A DNA stretch of 64,000 bases from Nemorincola sp044225795 (GCA_044225795.1 JBGAIF010000010.1:1-64000), one strand, 5' to 3'; positions 1 to 7,590 are shown, counted from the stretch's first letter. The notes: generated by a model from the sequence alone, not told the origin. Program-made: numbers and translations.

Positions 1-256
1 GATACTTGACGGCTGCCCCCAGGTGATGGATCATGCCGCGGAGGCATACGGGCGTGCCGGAATGGCTGTGCAGCGAATGAGCATCCGCGGCGGTACAGAC
101 GGCTCCCGCCTGTCATTCATGGGGCTGCCCTGTCCCAACATATTCACCGGCGAGATGGGTATCCACTCAAAACAGGAGTATGTCAGTGTTCAGGATATGG
201 AAAAGGCCGTGGAAGCGTTGGTGTACCTGTCTCAGATATGGGAGGAAAAGGCCTGA
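1..256 (+). CDS. pepT: Peptidase T (tripeptidase), C-terminal part
   Basis: The gene enters from the left edge; the frame is open from base 2 and ends at the TGA at 254-256. The visible 84 residues match the C-terminus of the M20-family zinc aminotripeptidase PepT: IRGGTDGSRLSFMGLPCPN followed by FTGEMGIHSKQEYVSVQDM. The histidine in 'GIHSKQE' is a conserved metal-site residue of this family. PepT removes the N-terminal residue from tripeptides in the cytoplasm. The first Met seen, at position 23, is internal and not the start. The stop is followed by a 127-bp gap with a separate promoter-like element, so the next gene is probably a different transcription unit. Confidence 0.9.
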   Translation, partial: ILDGCPQVMDHAAEAYGRAGMAVQRMSIRGGTDGSRLSFMGLPCPNIFTGEMGIHSKQEYVSVQDMEKAVEALVYLSQIWEEKA

Positions 257-338
257 TAAAGGGTGTAGCCCGGTTTGCTAACTATATGTGAACGAGGGTA
301 TTTTCCCCTAAAAAGCATGGTTTTGAACATTTAATTAT

Positions 339-346
339 TACTTTTG
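339..346 (+). promoter_or_regulatory. Bacteroidota -7 element (TACTTTTG) upstream of the DUF1573 gene
   Basis: TACTTTTG fits the Bacteroidota sigma-ABfr -7 consensus TAnnTTTG and lies 37 bp before the ATG at 384. No TTTG box is visible at the usual distance upstream; the nearest is at 322-325, which is too close. This makes the call tentative. Confidence 0.4.
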
Positions 347-383
347 CTATACAAGTGTATTTCTAACAAAGCCTCATAAAGCA

Positions 384-926
384 ATGTATAAGAATTATAA
401 GATTGTCTTACTAACCATCCTCACATTATCCGTTTTTACGCTGGTCATACTGGAGTTAACGGGCGTTTCCCGTAATTCTTTGTTCACTATGCTTAAGGGG
501 CACCGTGAGGGCGAGCCTTATAACGGCAACTTCTACAGCAAGGATGGTACCGTGTATCGTGGTGAGATCTATCCGGAAGATACCAAGACCCGCTGTGAGC
601 GCATCATGAAAATGACCAAGACCACCATGCAGTTCTATGAGACCAAGTATAGCTTTGGTGTGGTGTCTGAAGGCAAAGTGCTCCGCCACGCTTTTCGCTT
701 TAAGAATACTGGCCAGCACCCGCTCATGATCTGTAAGGCAGATGTGACCTGCGGTTGTACAGTTCCGGGTTTCCAGCTCGATCCTGTGGCTCCGGGTGCC
801 GATGGCGATATCACTGTAGAGTTCAACACTGCCGGTAAGTCTGGCTTTCAGCAAAAGAACATTATTGTGCATTCCAACGCTATGCCTGAGGCGGTGTCCA
901 TTGGCATAGAGGCAGATGTGAGGTAA
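384..926 (+). CDS. DUF1573 domain protein, membrane-anchored
   Basis: A 180-aa protein with an N-terminal hydrophobic segment (about residues 7-25) that should act as a signal anchor. The rest is exported and carries a DUF1573 Ig-like fold: 'FGVVSEGKVLRHAFRFKNTG' then the cysteine-containing 'ADVTCGCTVPGF' and 'GFQQKNIIVHSNA'. DUF1573 proteins are very common in Bacteroidota and are thought to be periplasmic or surface Ig-like modules; their biochemical role is unknown. The gene sits 19 bp before the UbiA gene on the same strand, so the two may be co-transcribed. Confidence 0.8.
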   Translation: MYKNYKIVLLTILTLSVFTLVILELTGVSRNSLFTMLKGHREGEPYNGNFYSKDGTVYRGEIYPEDTKTRCERIMKMTKTTMQFYETKYSFGVVSEGKVLRHAFRFKNTGQHPLMICKADVTCGCTVPGFQLDPVAPGADGDITVEFNTAGKSGFQQKNIIVHSNAMPEAVSIGIEADVR

Positions 927-945
927 GGGGTTTTGTATCGGTATA

Positions 946-1827
946 ATGAATAGTGCAGGCATTTCTCTTTTTCGCAGGTTTCAGCAGTATCTTTCCCTGA
1001 TCAGGTTCAGCCACACGGTATTTGCATTACCGTTCGCGCTCATTGGGTTTACCCTCGCCGTGGTTCATTTTAATCACCCTTTCCGTTGGGACCTCCTGGT
1101 GAAAATGCTGCTCTGCATGGTCTTTGCCCGCAGCGCGGCAATGGCATTCAACCGCTACCTCGACCGCCATTTCGATGCGCTTAATCCGCGCACCGCTAAG
1201 CGGGAGATACCCGCCGGAGTCATCAATGCGGGCAGCGCGCTTACATTTACCATCGTCAATTGCGTCTTGTTTGTAGCTACCACCTGGTTCATCAATACCG
1301 CCTGTTTTTACCTGTCGTTCGTAGCGCTCTTTGTCGTGTTGTTCTACAGCTACACCAAGCGTTTTACCGCCCTGTGTCACATTGTGCTGGGCGTTGGCTT
1401 GTCGCTTTCACCTATTGGCGCGTTCCTGGCCGTCACCGGCTTCTTCGACTGGCTGCCGCTCATGTTCTCGTTCTCAGTTATCACCTGGGTGTCGGGGTTT
1501 GATATTATCTATGCCCTGCAGGATGAGGAGTTCGACCGTAGCCAGCAACTACATTCCATTCCTGCCGCACTGGGTATTAAGAATGCCCTTACTGTTTCTA
1601 CCATACTGCACATCTGTTCTGCGGTATTTGTGATAGGTGCCGGTATCGTGGGCCACTTCTCCTGGCTTTACTGGATAGGAGCTGCCTTCTATTGTGCCAT
1701 GCTCATTTACCAGCATATGCTCGTTAAGCCCAATGACCTCAGCAAGGTGGGCATAGCCTTTGCCAATACCAATGGTTTTGCCAGTGTGGTGTTTGCGCTG
1801 TTTACCATCATATCTCTTTTTATTTAA
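946..1827 (+). CDS. UbiA-family polyprenyltransferase
   Basis: A 293-aa integral membrane protein with about eight to nine hydrophobic segments. Both aspartate-rich motifs of UbiA prenyltransferases are present: 'NRYLDRHFD' (about residues 66-74) and 'DEEFDRS' (about 190-196). These bind the Mg-diphosphate of the polyprenyl donor. The family attaches polyprenyl chains to aromatic acids in quinone biosynthesis. In Bacteroidota this subgroup (4-hydroxybenzoate octaprenyltransferase-like, MqnP/UbiA) is usually tied to menaquinone synthesis; the exact acceptor cannot be read from sequence. The 3' end runs directly into the first TGTACA array. Confidence 0.85.
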   Translation: MNSAGISLFRRFQQYLSLIRFSHTVFALPFALIGFTLAVVHFNHPFRWDLLVKMLLCMVFARSAAMAFNRYLDRHFDALNPRTAKREIPAGVINAGSALTFTIVNCVLFVATTWFINTACFYLSFVALFVVLFYSYTKRFTALCHIVLGVGLSLSPIGAFLAVTGFFDWLPLMFSFSVITWVSGFDIIYALQDEEFDRSQQLHSIPAALGIKNALTVSTILHICSAVFVIGAGIVGHFSWLYWIGAAFYCAMLIYQHMLVKPNDLSKVGIAFANTNGFASVVFALFTIISLFI

Positions 1828-1835
1828 GTCTTGCC

Positions 1836-1923
1836 TGTACATCTGTACAGGATTGTACAGGGTTGTACAGATGTACAGGTTGTACAGGGTTGTACATAGT
1901 TGTACAGGTTGTACAGATGTACA
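1836..1923. repeat. TGTACA array 1 (10 copies)
   Basis: Ten copies of the palindrome TGTACA start at 1836, 1844, 1854, 1864, 1872, 1881, 1891, 1901, 1910 and 1918, so the pitch is 8-10 bp. The spacer words are mainly GGT, GGGT and GA. The array begins 9 bp after the ubiA-type stop codon. It is the largest of seven such arrays in the first 5.4 kb. Confidence 0.9.
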
Positions 1924-1934
1924 AGTAGGTAGCC

Positions 1935-1975
1935 GTCATTGCGAAGAACGAAGCAACCTGCCTACCGGCAGGCAG
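1935..1975. repeat. REP-like element (GTCATTGCGAAG...)
   Basis: 'GTCATTGCGAAGAACGAAGC' followed by the hairpin-forming 'CCTGCCTACCGGCAGGCAGG'. This type of interspersed repeat is common in Bacteroidota intergenic DNA. Its reverse complement appears at 2963-3004 and 5405-5448. It separates TGTACA arrays 1 and 2. Confidence 0.7.
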
Positions 1976-1995
1976 GTCTCAGTAAAGGAAGGGGT

Positions 1996-2046
1996 TGTAC
2001 AGGGTTGTACAGAGTTGTACACTTTGTACAGATGTACAACTGTACA
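1996..2046. repeat. TGTACA array 2 (6 copies)
   Basis: TGTACA starts at 1996, 2006, 2016, 2025, 2033 and 2041. From 2004 on it matches the 43-bp core of arrays 6 and 7 with about two mismatches, in the same orientation. Confidence 0.9.
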
Positions 2047-2133
2047 AGTACAACAAGAATAAAGAATATCAGTAAAGTAAATTATCTCCACTGAGAAAAA
2101 ACTACTACTTACTACTACTACACTACTATTAAA

Positions 2134-2487
2134 CTAATTATTACTTAGTCTGTTAATTTTCTTTCTCTGAACAAGAACAATAGGAATAAGTATTGCGATA
2201 AGAATGCCCTCCAGCGCCATAACACTTGTCAGGTTATGAGTTTTTGATTCCTGGATCTTTTTCTCCGCCTGTATTTTGCCCTCGTAGATTACCTCGAGAT
2301 CGTGACTGGTTGGAAGAGTAGCCGATGGTTTGAATGTATCCCTCTGCTGACCAAATGATCTGCATGATAGCATCACCATCACTGATATCCCGGATACAGT
2401 AACTAAGATTGATCTTTTTATGCATTTTTTATTTATAGTTATATAATAAAGATACACGATAAAGATCATTATTTCAAACGGAGACAT
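2134..2487 (-). CDS. Small hypothetical membrane protein
   Basis: A 117-aa reading frame inside the repeat-rich region. It reads as a plausible exported protein: a hydrophobic stretch with a lipobox-like 'SVMVMLSC' near residue 42, a polar middle rich in Glu/Lys ('EGKIQAEKKIQES'), a second hydrophobic helix ('ALEGILIAILIPIVLV') and a basic C-terminus. The true start could be an internal Met. No family was recognised. The AT-rich composition and the flanking repeats make it uncertain whether it is expressed. Confidence 0.45.
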   Translation of the reverse strand: MSPFEIMIFIVYLYYITINKKCIKRSILVTVSGISVMVMLSCRSFGQQRDTFKPSATLPTSHDLEVIYEGKIQAEKKIQESKTHNLTSVMALEGILIAILIPIVLVQRKKINRLSNN

Positions 2488-2535
2488 TACCGATCTTCCT
2501 CCTGGCTACAATATCTCTGAGAATTAGTATTTGCC

Positions 2536-2586
2536 TGTACAGTTGTACATCTGTACAAAGTGTACAACTATGTACAACCCTGTACA
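2536..2586. repeat. TGTACA array 3 (6 copies, reverse orientation)
   Basis: TGTACA starts at 2536, 2544, 2552, 2561, 2571 and 2581. Its reverse complement contains the same spacer order (ACTTTGTACAGATGTACA) as arrays 2, 6 and 7, so it is the same element inverted. Confidence 0.9.
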
Positions 2587-2681
2587 GGTAATAATACTTA
2601 TCTCTGTTACTTGTTACTGTTACATGGAGGTGTAACAAATTGTAACAAGGGAATGTAACAGACTATGCTATTGGGCTATTT

Positions 2682-2705
2682 AACATGCGATACCTTCGGC
2701 ATCGG
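2682..2705. repeat. 24-bp inverted repeat, left arm
   Basis: The 24 bases at 2682-2705 (AACATGCGATACCTTC...) are the perfect reverse complement of 2852-2875. The two arms enclose 146 bp with no convincing gene. This is a possible relic of a small mobile element or a long hairpin. Confidence 0.7.
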
Positions 2706-2851
2706 TCATCATGGTTCTGTTGTTTTCTATAAACGTTTGACCCCGTTGGGGTCATTGTATATCCCTGATAAGAATAGGTAACTGAATAAGTAACTGAATA
2801 AGGATGCCGACAGGTATCCCATATTTATAGCAAATATCACAGTTAAGTGAC

Positions 2852-2875
2852 CCGATGCCGAAGGTATCGCATGTT
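2852..2875. repeat. 24-bp inverted repeat, right arm
   Basis: Perfect reverse complement of 2682-2705. It lies about 20 bp before TGTACA array 4. Confidence 0.7.
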
Positions 2876-2896
2876 ATGCCGGTGAGTAATATCTTC

Positions 2897-2927
2897 TGTA
2901 CAGTTGTACATCTGTACAAAGTGTACA
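2897..2927. repeat. TGTACA array 4 (4 copies, reverse orientation)
   Basis: TGTACA starts at 2897, 2905, 2913 and 2922. The spacers repeat those of the left part of array 3 (same orientation as array 3). Confidence 0.9.
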
Positions 2928-2962
2928 ACCCTCCGTACTTAGTCAATATCGATATTTACTAC

Positions 2963-3004
2963 ATCCTGATGCTCTTGAGATTGCTTCGTTCCTCGCAATG
3001 ACGG
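2963..3004. repeat. REP-like element (reverse copy)
   Basis: 'CATCCTGATGCTCTTGAGAT' followed by 'TGCTTCGTTCCTCGCAATGA'. It closely resembles 5405-5448 and is inverted relative to 1935-1975. It directly abuts TGTACA array 5. Confidence 0.7.
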
Positions 3005-3009
3005 GTGCC

Positions 3010-3078
3010 TGTACAACCCTGTACACTTGTACAACCTGTACAACTATGTACAACCCTGTACACCTGTACATTTGTACA
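3010..3078. repeat. TGTACA array 5 (8 copies)
   Basis: TGTACA starts at 3010, 3020, 3028, 3037, 3047, 3057, 3065 and 3073. The array ends 43 bp before the start codon of the TPR gene at 3122, so it lies in or next to that gene's promoter region. Confidence 0.9.
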
Positions 3079-3121
3079 ACCCCTGCACATCTTAACGAAA
3101 ATGTGTATTTTTAAATAATCC

Positions 3122-4621
3122 ATGTACCATACATCTATCAAACCGTTATTATTACTACTGTCTATATGCTGGCTATCTTTTGCTCAGGCACAGGACAGGC
3201 CGCAGGGTATACAAGTGTGGACCAAATTTCAGACCGATTCTGTATTGGCATGTCAGTTGTTCAGTGAGCATAAATATCCCGGTGCACTCATACAGTTCAA
3301 CTACCTGCTGGAGCATTATCCCAATAAGACCCGTACAAGGTTTCGTGAGACCATCTACGAGTACATAGGCCGTTGCGAGAACTATCTGCAAAAATATACA
3401 GATGCCATTGCCGCTTTTGATAAGGCCATAGACATGGTACCTGATGATCCTAAATATTACTGTATGAAGGGGGGAGTGCTTACAGATGCCGGCCAACATA
3501 AGAAAGCGCTTGCGGAATTTACCAAAGCAAAGAAGATAGATGACCACTACTACGATGCGTATAACGGGTCTATAATTGCTTATGTACAGTTGGGTGAGCT
3601 GGATAAGGCCATCAAAGAAGCTGAAAGAGCCATAGAGATAGATCCACAGAAGGATGCTGCCTATATCAATCTCGGTATTGCTTATCAAACGAAGGGTGAC
3701 TACGACAAAGCCATAGAGGTAGTGACGGATGCCATCAGGGCAAATCCCGAAAGCGACCTCTCTTATGATGACCGTGGACGTATATGGCGGGAGAAAAAGG
3801 AGTATGCAAGGGCAATGAGCGACTTTGATACTGCCATACTGCTGAACCCGGAAGTAGCTATCTACTATAAAGACCGCTCGAACATATACCTGGACCTGAA
3901 CCGGCTGGACAAAAGCCTGGAGGATATCAACAAGGCCGTATTGCTCGATGACAAGAATTTTGAGATCTATAACTCCAGGTGCGTAGTATGCCGGGGGATG
4001 AACAAGCTGGATGAGGCCATAGCGGATGGCACGAGGAGCATAGAGCTGAACCCTATCTGTGCGCAGGGATATACAAACCGTGGCGTATGCTATTCCATGA
4101 CGGGCGCCTATGATAAAGCCCTTGCAGACCACAATAAGGCCATAGACCTTGGCCCCGTGATACCGGAATACTATGTGAACAGGGGAGAGACCTACTTCAA
4201 CCTGAAGGAGTATCAGAAGTCTGTAGAGGACTACAACAAAGCACTGGAGCTGGATCCTGATTTCAGGCAAGCCCTCAACAACAGGGGTGCCAGCTACACC
4301 TGGATGGACAGCACCGACAAAGCGCTTGCCGATCTCAACAGGCTGCTGCAATTAGACCCCGGGTATGCATCTGCCTACTTCAACCGTGCTAATATCTATT
4401 ACGAACAGAAGAAGTACACACTGGCCCTTAAAGACTATATGAATGCCATAAAGCTGGACCCCGGCATGGGGCAGGCTTACTACGGCAGGGGAGCCGTATA
4501 CGAAGACCTGAAGAAATACCCGCAGGCACTGGCAGATTTTAAAAAAGCTGCAAAGCTGGGTACACCCGATACAGAAGAGCACCTGGCCGACATCAGGAAA
4601 AAGATGAGTAAGAAGAAGTAA
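3122..4621 (+). CDS. Secreted tetratricopeptide-repeat protein
   Basis: 499 aa with a clear signal peptide (hydrophobic core 'LLLLLSICWLSFAQAQ', cleavage near residue 24). The rest is a solenoid of about twelve TPR units with typical spacing, for example 'YDKAIEVVTDAIRANPES', 'LDKAIKEAERAIEIDPQ' and 'YPQALADFKKAAKLG'. TPR solenoids bind other proteins, and many Bacteroidota encode exported ones of unknown partner. TGTACA arrays lie 43 bp upstream and 3 bp downstream, so the gene is isolated between repeats. No catalytic domain is present. Confidence 0.85.
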   Translation: MYHTSIKPLLLLLSICWLSFAQAQDRPQGIQVWTKFQTDSVLACQLFSEHKYPGALIQFNYLLEHYPNKTRTRFRETIYEYIGRCENYLQKYTDAIAAFDKAIDMVPDDPKYYCMKGGVLTDAGQHKKALAEFTKAKKIDDHYYDAYNGSIIAYVQLGELDKAIKEAERAIEIDPQKDAAYINLGIAYQTKGDYDKAIEVVTDAIRANPESDLSYDDRGRIWREKKEYARAMSDFDTAILLNPEVAIYYKDRSNIYLDLNRLDKSLEDINKAVLLDDKNFEIYNSRCVVCRGMNKLDEAIADGTRSIELNPICAQGYTNRGVCYSMTGAYDKALADHNKAIDLGPVIPEYYVNRGETYFNLKEYQKSVEDYNKALELDPDFRQALNNRGASYTWMDSTDKALADLNRLLQLDPGYASAYFNRANIYYEQKKYTLALKDYMNAIKLDPGMGQAYYGRGAVYEDLKKYPQALADFKKAAKLGTPDTEEHLADIRKKMSKKK

Positions 4622-4624
4622 GGT

Positions 4625-4675
4625 TGTACAGAGTTGTACAGGGTTGTACACTTTGTACAGATGTACAAGTGTACA
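4625..4675. repeat. TGTACA array 6 (6 copies)
   Basis: TGTACA starts at 4625, 4635, 4645, 4654, 4662 and 4670. The stretch 4633-4675 is identical over 43 bp to 5292-5334. The two form a perfect direct repeat around the toxin-antitoxin pair. Confidence 0.92.
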
Positions 4676-4725
4676 GGTATGCAACAGATGCATAAAAGGG
4701 TTATTTTTGTATAAATTCGGTAATA

Positions 4726-4971
4726 ATGAATACTGCGGCAATAAGACAAAAACTCCATAACTATCTTGAGGTGGCTAATGATAAAAAAATAAAGGCTATC
4801 TATACTATGGTGGAAGAGGCTATAGAAGAGGTAAGTGAAGCCTATACTGAAGAATTTAAGGCCGAATTGGACAGAAGGCACAAGGCTTACAAAAATGGCA
4901 GCGAGAAGGCAATAACGGCTGCCGAAAGTAAGAAACGGATACAAAAATTAATGAAGAATGCTCGTAAATAA
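4726..4971 (+). CDS. Putative antitoxin of a ParE/RelE-type module
   Basis: An 81-aa acidic/basic helical protein ('AIRQKLHNYLEVANDKKIKA...VEEAIEEVSEAYTEEFKAEL') that matches the short addiction-module antidote proteins of Bacteroidota in size and context. Its stop overlaps the start of the next gene by one base (TAATG), the tight coupling expected of an antitoxin-toxin operon. Such antitoxins usually bind their own promoter and neutralise the partner toxin. No clear DNA-binding fold can be assigned by eye. Confidence 0.75.
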   Translation: MNTAAIRQKLHNYLEVANDKKIKAIYTMVEEAIEEVSEAYTEEFKAELDRRHKAYKNGSEKAITAAESKKRIQKLMKNARK

Positions 4972-5270
4972 TGGGCTATAGTTATATTATTCTTGCCGCA
5001 GCGCAGGAAGAGCTCGAATCTTCAATAAACTGGTATCTGGAAAGAAGCTACGTCTCGGCGGAACATTTTCTTGACTCATTTAGCGATACAGTAGAATTGA
5101 TATGCGATCACCCATATCGCTGGAGAAATGAATACAGCTACTATCACGAACTGAACTTAAAAAAATTTCCTTACAGCATAGTCTACACCATAGACGAAGA
5201 ACAGCAACTTATTGTTATTGAGTCCATATACCACCACAAAAGGAATCCTAAAAGTAAATACCTCAAATAG
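4971..5270 (+). CDS. ParE/RelE-family toxin
   Basis: A 99-aa protein with the RelE/ParE pattern: 'AAAQEELESSINWYLERS' helix, a middle region 'ICDHPYRWRNEY', then the strands 'LKKFPYSIVYTIDEE' and 'QLIVIESIYHHKRNPKS'. ParE members poison DNA gyrase and RelE members cut mRNA on the ribosome; which applies here cannot be told from sequence. It is translationally coupled to the upstream antitoxin. The pair sits between identical 43-bp TGTACA repeats, suggesting it moved or was duplicated with them. Confidence 0.82.
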   Translation: MGYSYIILAAAQEELESSINWYLERSYVSAEHFLDSFSDTVELICDHPYRWRNEYSYYHELNLKKFPYSIVYTIDEEQQLIVIESIYHHKRNPKSKYLK

Positions 5271-5293
5271 TTTTTACAAAGTATTAATAAGGT

Positions 5294-5334
5294 TGTACAG
5301 GGTTGTACACTTTGTACAGATGTACAAGTGTACA
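5294..5334. repeat. TGTACA array 7 (5 copies)
   Basis: TGTACA starts at 5294, 5304, 5313, 5321 and 5329. 5292-5334 is an exact copy of 4633-4675. Confidence 0.92.
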
Positions 5335-5340
5335 AGTGCT

Positions 5341-5449
5341 CGTCATTGCGCGGAGCTGTATAACTATGCGGGTAGGTGCGACAAAGCGATCTCAGTACTT
5401 ACTGTATCCGGGTGCTCTTGAGATTGCTTCGTGCCTCGCAATGATGGCA
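5341..5449. repeat. REP-like composite
   Basis: Begins with 'CGTCATTGCG' directly after array 7 and ends with the inverted form 'GAGATTGCTTCGTGCCTCGC' at 5418-5437. The two ends could pair as a long imperfect hairpin. The right part (5405-5448) is a near copy of 2963-3004. Confidence 0.65.
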
Positions 5450-5518
5450 CTAAGGGTATGGATAGTATAGCTAGATTTTAGCAATTTCTTACATATCTGC
5501 AGCTTCTCAACTATTCAT

Positions 5519-5526
5519 TACTTTTG
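5519..5526 (+). promoter_or_regulatory. -7 element (TACTTTTG) upstream of purM
   Basis: TACTTTTG matches TAnnTTTG and is followed by GCCCTACA, nearly the same as the element at 339-346. It lies only 16 bp before the proposed TTG start at 5543, so the transcript leader would be very short or the start may lie slightly downstream. Confidence 0.4.
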
Positions 5527-5542
5527 CCCTACAATTTTTCCC

Positions 5543-6709
5543 TTGGACAACAGGTATAACCAGCGGGGTGTTTCCGCACAGAAAGAAGACGTACACAAGG
5601 CAGTCGCAAAACTCGATAAGGGCTTGTTCCCTAATGCCTTCTGCAAGATATATCCCGACTATATGGGCAACGACCCCGACTATTGCAACCTGATGCACGC
5701 AGACGGGGCGGGCACTAAATCCATACTCGCGTATATGTACTGGAAAGAAACAGGCGACATGAGCGTATGGAAGGGAATCGCGATAGACAGTATTGTTATG
5801 AATATTGACGACCTGCTGTGCGTGGGTGCTACAGGGCCGTTCACTTATTCATCCACCATAGGCCGTAACAAGCATAAGGTGCCGGGAGAGGTGATCTCTG
5901 CCCTTATCAATGGCACACAGGAGTACTTCGATACCATGCGCGGGCACGGCATTGACATTCACCTGCTGGGTGGCGAGACCGCTGATGTGGGCGATGTGGT
6001 GCGCACCGTGATAGTAGATGGCACTATGGCTTGCCGTATGCGCCGTGACAGGCTGGTGACCACCGAAAAGATGGCGCCCGGTGATGTGGTGGTATCTCTT
6101 GCCAGTTATGGCCAGGCAACCTATGAGGACGAGTACAACAGCGGCATGGGCAGCAACGGCCTCACCAGTGCGCGCCATGAGATGCTGAAGAAAGAATATG
6201 CCGTAAAATACCCCGAGAGTGTGGATCCCGCATTGCCCGATGAGGTGGTATATAACGGTAAGTACAGCCTTACCGATGCCACAGGCACATCACTGGATGT
6301 AGGTAAGCTCATCTTATCCCCTACACGTACATACGCGCCCGTAGTACTCAAAGTGCTTCAGCAGTATTTCGATAAGATACACGGCATCATTCACTGCAGC
6401 GGGGGAGGGCAAAGTAAGTGCCTGCATTATCTGCCATCTGCATTGCGCGTGGTGAAGGACAATTTATTGCCGGTACCTCCGTTATTCACCATGATACAGC
6501 AATCTGCCGGCACGGGCTGGAAAGAGATGTACCAGGTATTTAATATGGGCCAGCGGCTGGAGCTGTTCACCGATAAGGATACCGCCGAGGGCATCATAGC
6601 TATTGCAAAAAGCTTTCATATAGACGCGCAGATATCCGGATATGTGGAAAAAGCCGAGAAGAAAGAAGTACGCATAGAGAGCCCCTACGGAACTTTTAGC
6701 TACTTTTAA
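5543..6709 (+). CDS. purM: Phosphoribosylformylglycinamidine cyclo-ligase (AIR synthetase)
   Basis: 388 aa. PurM closes the imidazole ring in purine synthesis, converting FGAM plus ATP to AIR in the cytoplasm. The sequence shows the family signature 'RYNQRGVSAQKEDVHKA', the substrate loop 'HADGAGTKSILAYMYWKETG', 'GGETADVGDVV' and the late 'HCSGGGQSKCL'. The length fits the long Bacteroidota form of the enzyme. The only start that keeps the conserved N-terminus is the TTG at 5543; no ATG lies close upstream in frame. It stands alone rather than in a pur operon. Confidence 0.88.
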   Translation: MDNRYNQRGVSAQKEDVHKAVAKLDKGLFPNAFCKIYPDYMGNDPDYCNLMHADGAGTKSILAYMYWKETGDMSVWKGIAIDSIVMNIDDLLCVGATGPFTYSSTIGRNKHKVPGEVISALINGTQEYFDTMRGHGIDIHLLGGETADVGDVVRTVIVDGTMACRMRRDRLVTTEKMAPGDVVVSLASYGQATYEDEYNSGMGSNGLTSARHEMLKKEYAVKYPESVDPALPDEVVYNGKYSLTDATGTSLDVGKLILSPTRTYAPVVLKVLQQYFDKIHGIIHCSGGGQSKCLHYLPSALRVVKDNLLPVPPLFTMIQQSAGTGWKEMYQVFNMGQRLELFTDKDTAEGIIAIAKSFHIDAQISGYVEKAEKKEVRIESPYGTFSYF

Positions 6710-6768
6710 AAAGTTTGGCACGAAATATGCTTACTTATTATTTTCGTTACTGCCATAAAACCACTTAT

Positions 6769-7590
6769 ATGTACAATAAACTAATTCTTATCGCTACGCT
6801 TGGCATTGCCTCGTCATTTTCATCTATTGCCCAGGACAAAATTTTCCTTTCCAACGGAGAGGTGCTCGACACAAAGATCGTGAACGTGGGCAGGAGCTCC
6901 ATTACTTACACCCGGTACGACAATCAGAAGGGCCCTGAATACTCCGTGCGCAAGCATGAGGTAAATAAGGTGCGTTATGAGAATGGTTCGGAAGAAACAT
7001 TTGCCGGGGAGATGGCCAACTCAGATGTGCAGATGCGCCGCGCCAATAACGAGCGCCTGAAAGACAAGTATGGTATTAACGTGCTCTCGTTTGCTCCGGT
7101 CCAGTTCACAGAGGCAGGCGTTGCCGGCTTCAGCATTGGTTATGAGCGCGTCCTCGATAAGAATGGCATCATCAGCGTCAATATCCCGGCAACTGCTGTG
7201 TTCAATTTCAAGAGTACAACAGATTATTACGGCACTACCTACAACAGCAACGACTATATGTATTACCTGACTCCCGGAGTCAAGATATATCCTACGGGCG
7301 CATACGGTATCTACAAATATGCCGTTGGCCCTTCACTGGTAGTTGGTAATGGTATGAAGACACAGGATACTTATTATACCTATGGCACCGGCCCCATTGC
7401 GCCTGTCAGCCAGTCGCATTTCCTTTTCGGAATGATGATCAATCAGTCTGTCAATATCAATCCTACACCGCATTTGTATCTCGGTTCTGAGTTTGGGTTC
7501 GGATTTACCTATATCAATCAGTTGGCCGGTGTTAACCAGGGTACAAGCGGGTTGGTACAGTTCAGCTTCAAGATAGGTTACAGGTTTTGA
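6769..7590 (+). CDS. Hypothetical outer-membrane protein (paralogue A)
   Basis: The ATG at 6769 is preferred to an upstream in-frame ATG at 6715+ because it gives a proper signal peptide, 'MYNKLILIATLGIASSF...IAQ'. After a short domain (about residues 23-75, 'DKIFLSNGEVLDTKIVNVGR') the protein becomes a probable small beta-barrel with alternating polar and aromatic residues. It ends 'VQFSFKIGYRF', with a C-terminal Phe typical of outer-membrane barrels. The last 190 residues are clearly homologous to the next gene, so the two are a tandem duplication, with the extra N-terminal domain only in this copy. Function unknown. Confidence 0.75.
   Translation: MYNKLILIATLGIASSFSSIAQDKIFLSNGEVLDTKIVNVGRSSITYTRYDNQKGPEYSVRKHEVNKVRYENGSEETFAGEMANSDVQMRRANNERLKDKYGINVLSFAPVQFTEAGVAGFSIGYERVLDKNGIISVNIPATAVFNFKSTTDYYGTTYNSNDYMYYLTPGVKIYPTGAYGIYKYAVGPSLVVGNGMKTQDTYYTYGTGPIAPVSQSHFLFGMMINQSVNINPTPHLYLGSEFGFGFTYINQLAGVNQGTSGLVQFSFKIGYRF

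Noticed and set aside
2752..2946. Short minus-strand frame in the repeat region
   Set aside because: It reads through TGTACA array 4 and the inverted-repeat arm, giving 'LYTLYRCTTVQ'-type peptides common to every array. Not a gene.
3173..4351. Long minus-strand open frame (392 codons)
   Set aside because: Antisense shadow of the TPR gene. Its product is hydrophobic without a recognisable domain, and the plus-strand TPR repeats are unmistakable.
1836..5334. TGTACA arrays as CRISPR or tandem iterons of a plasmid origin
   Set aside because: Repeats are 6 bp with 2-4 bp spacers, no unique spacers and no cas or rep gene; chromosomal genes flank them.
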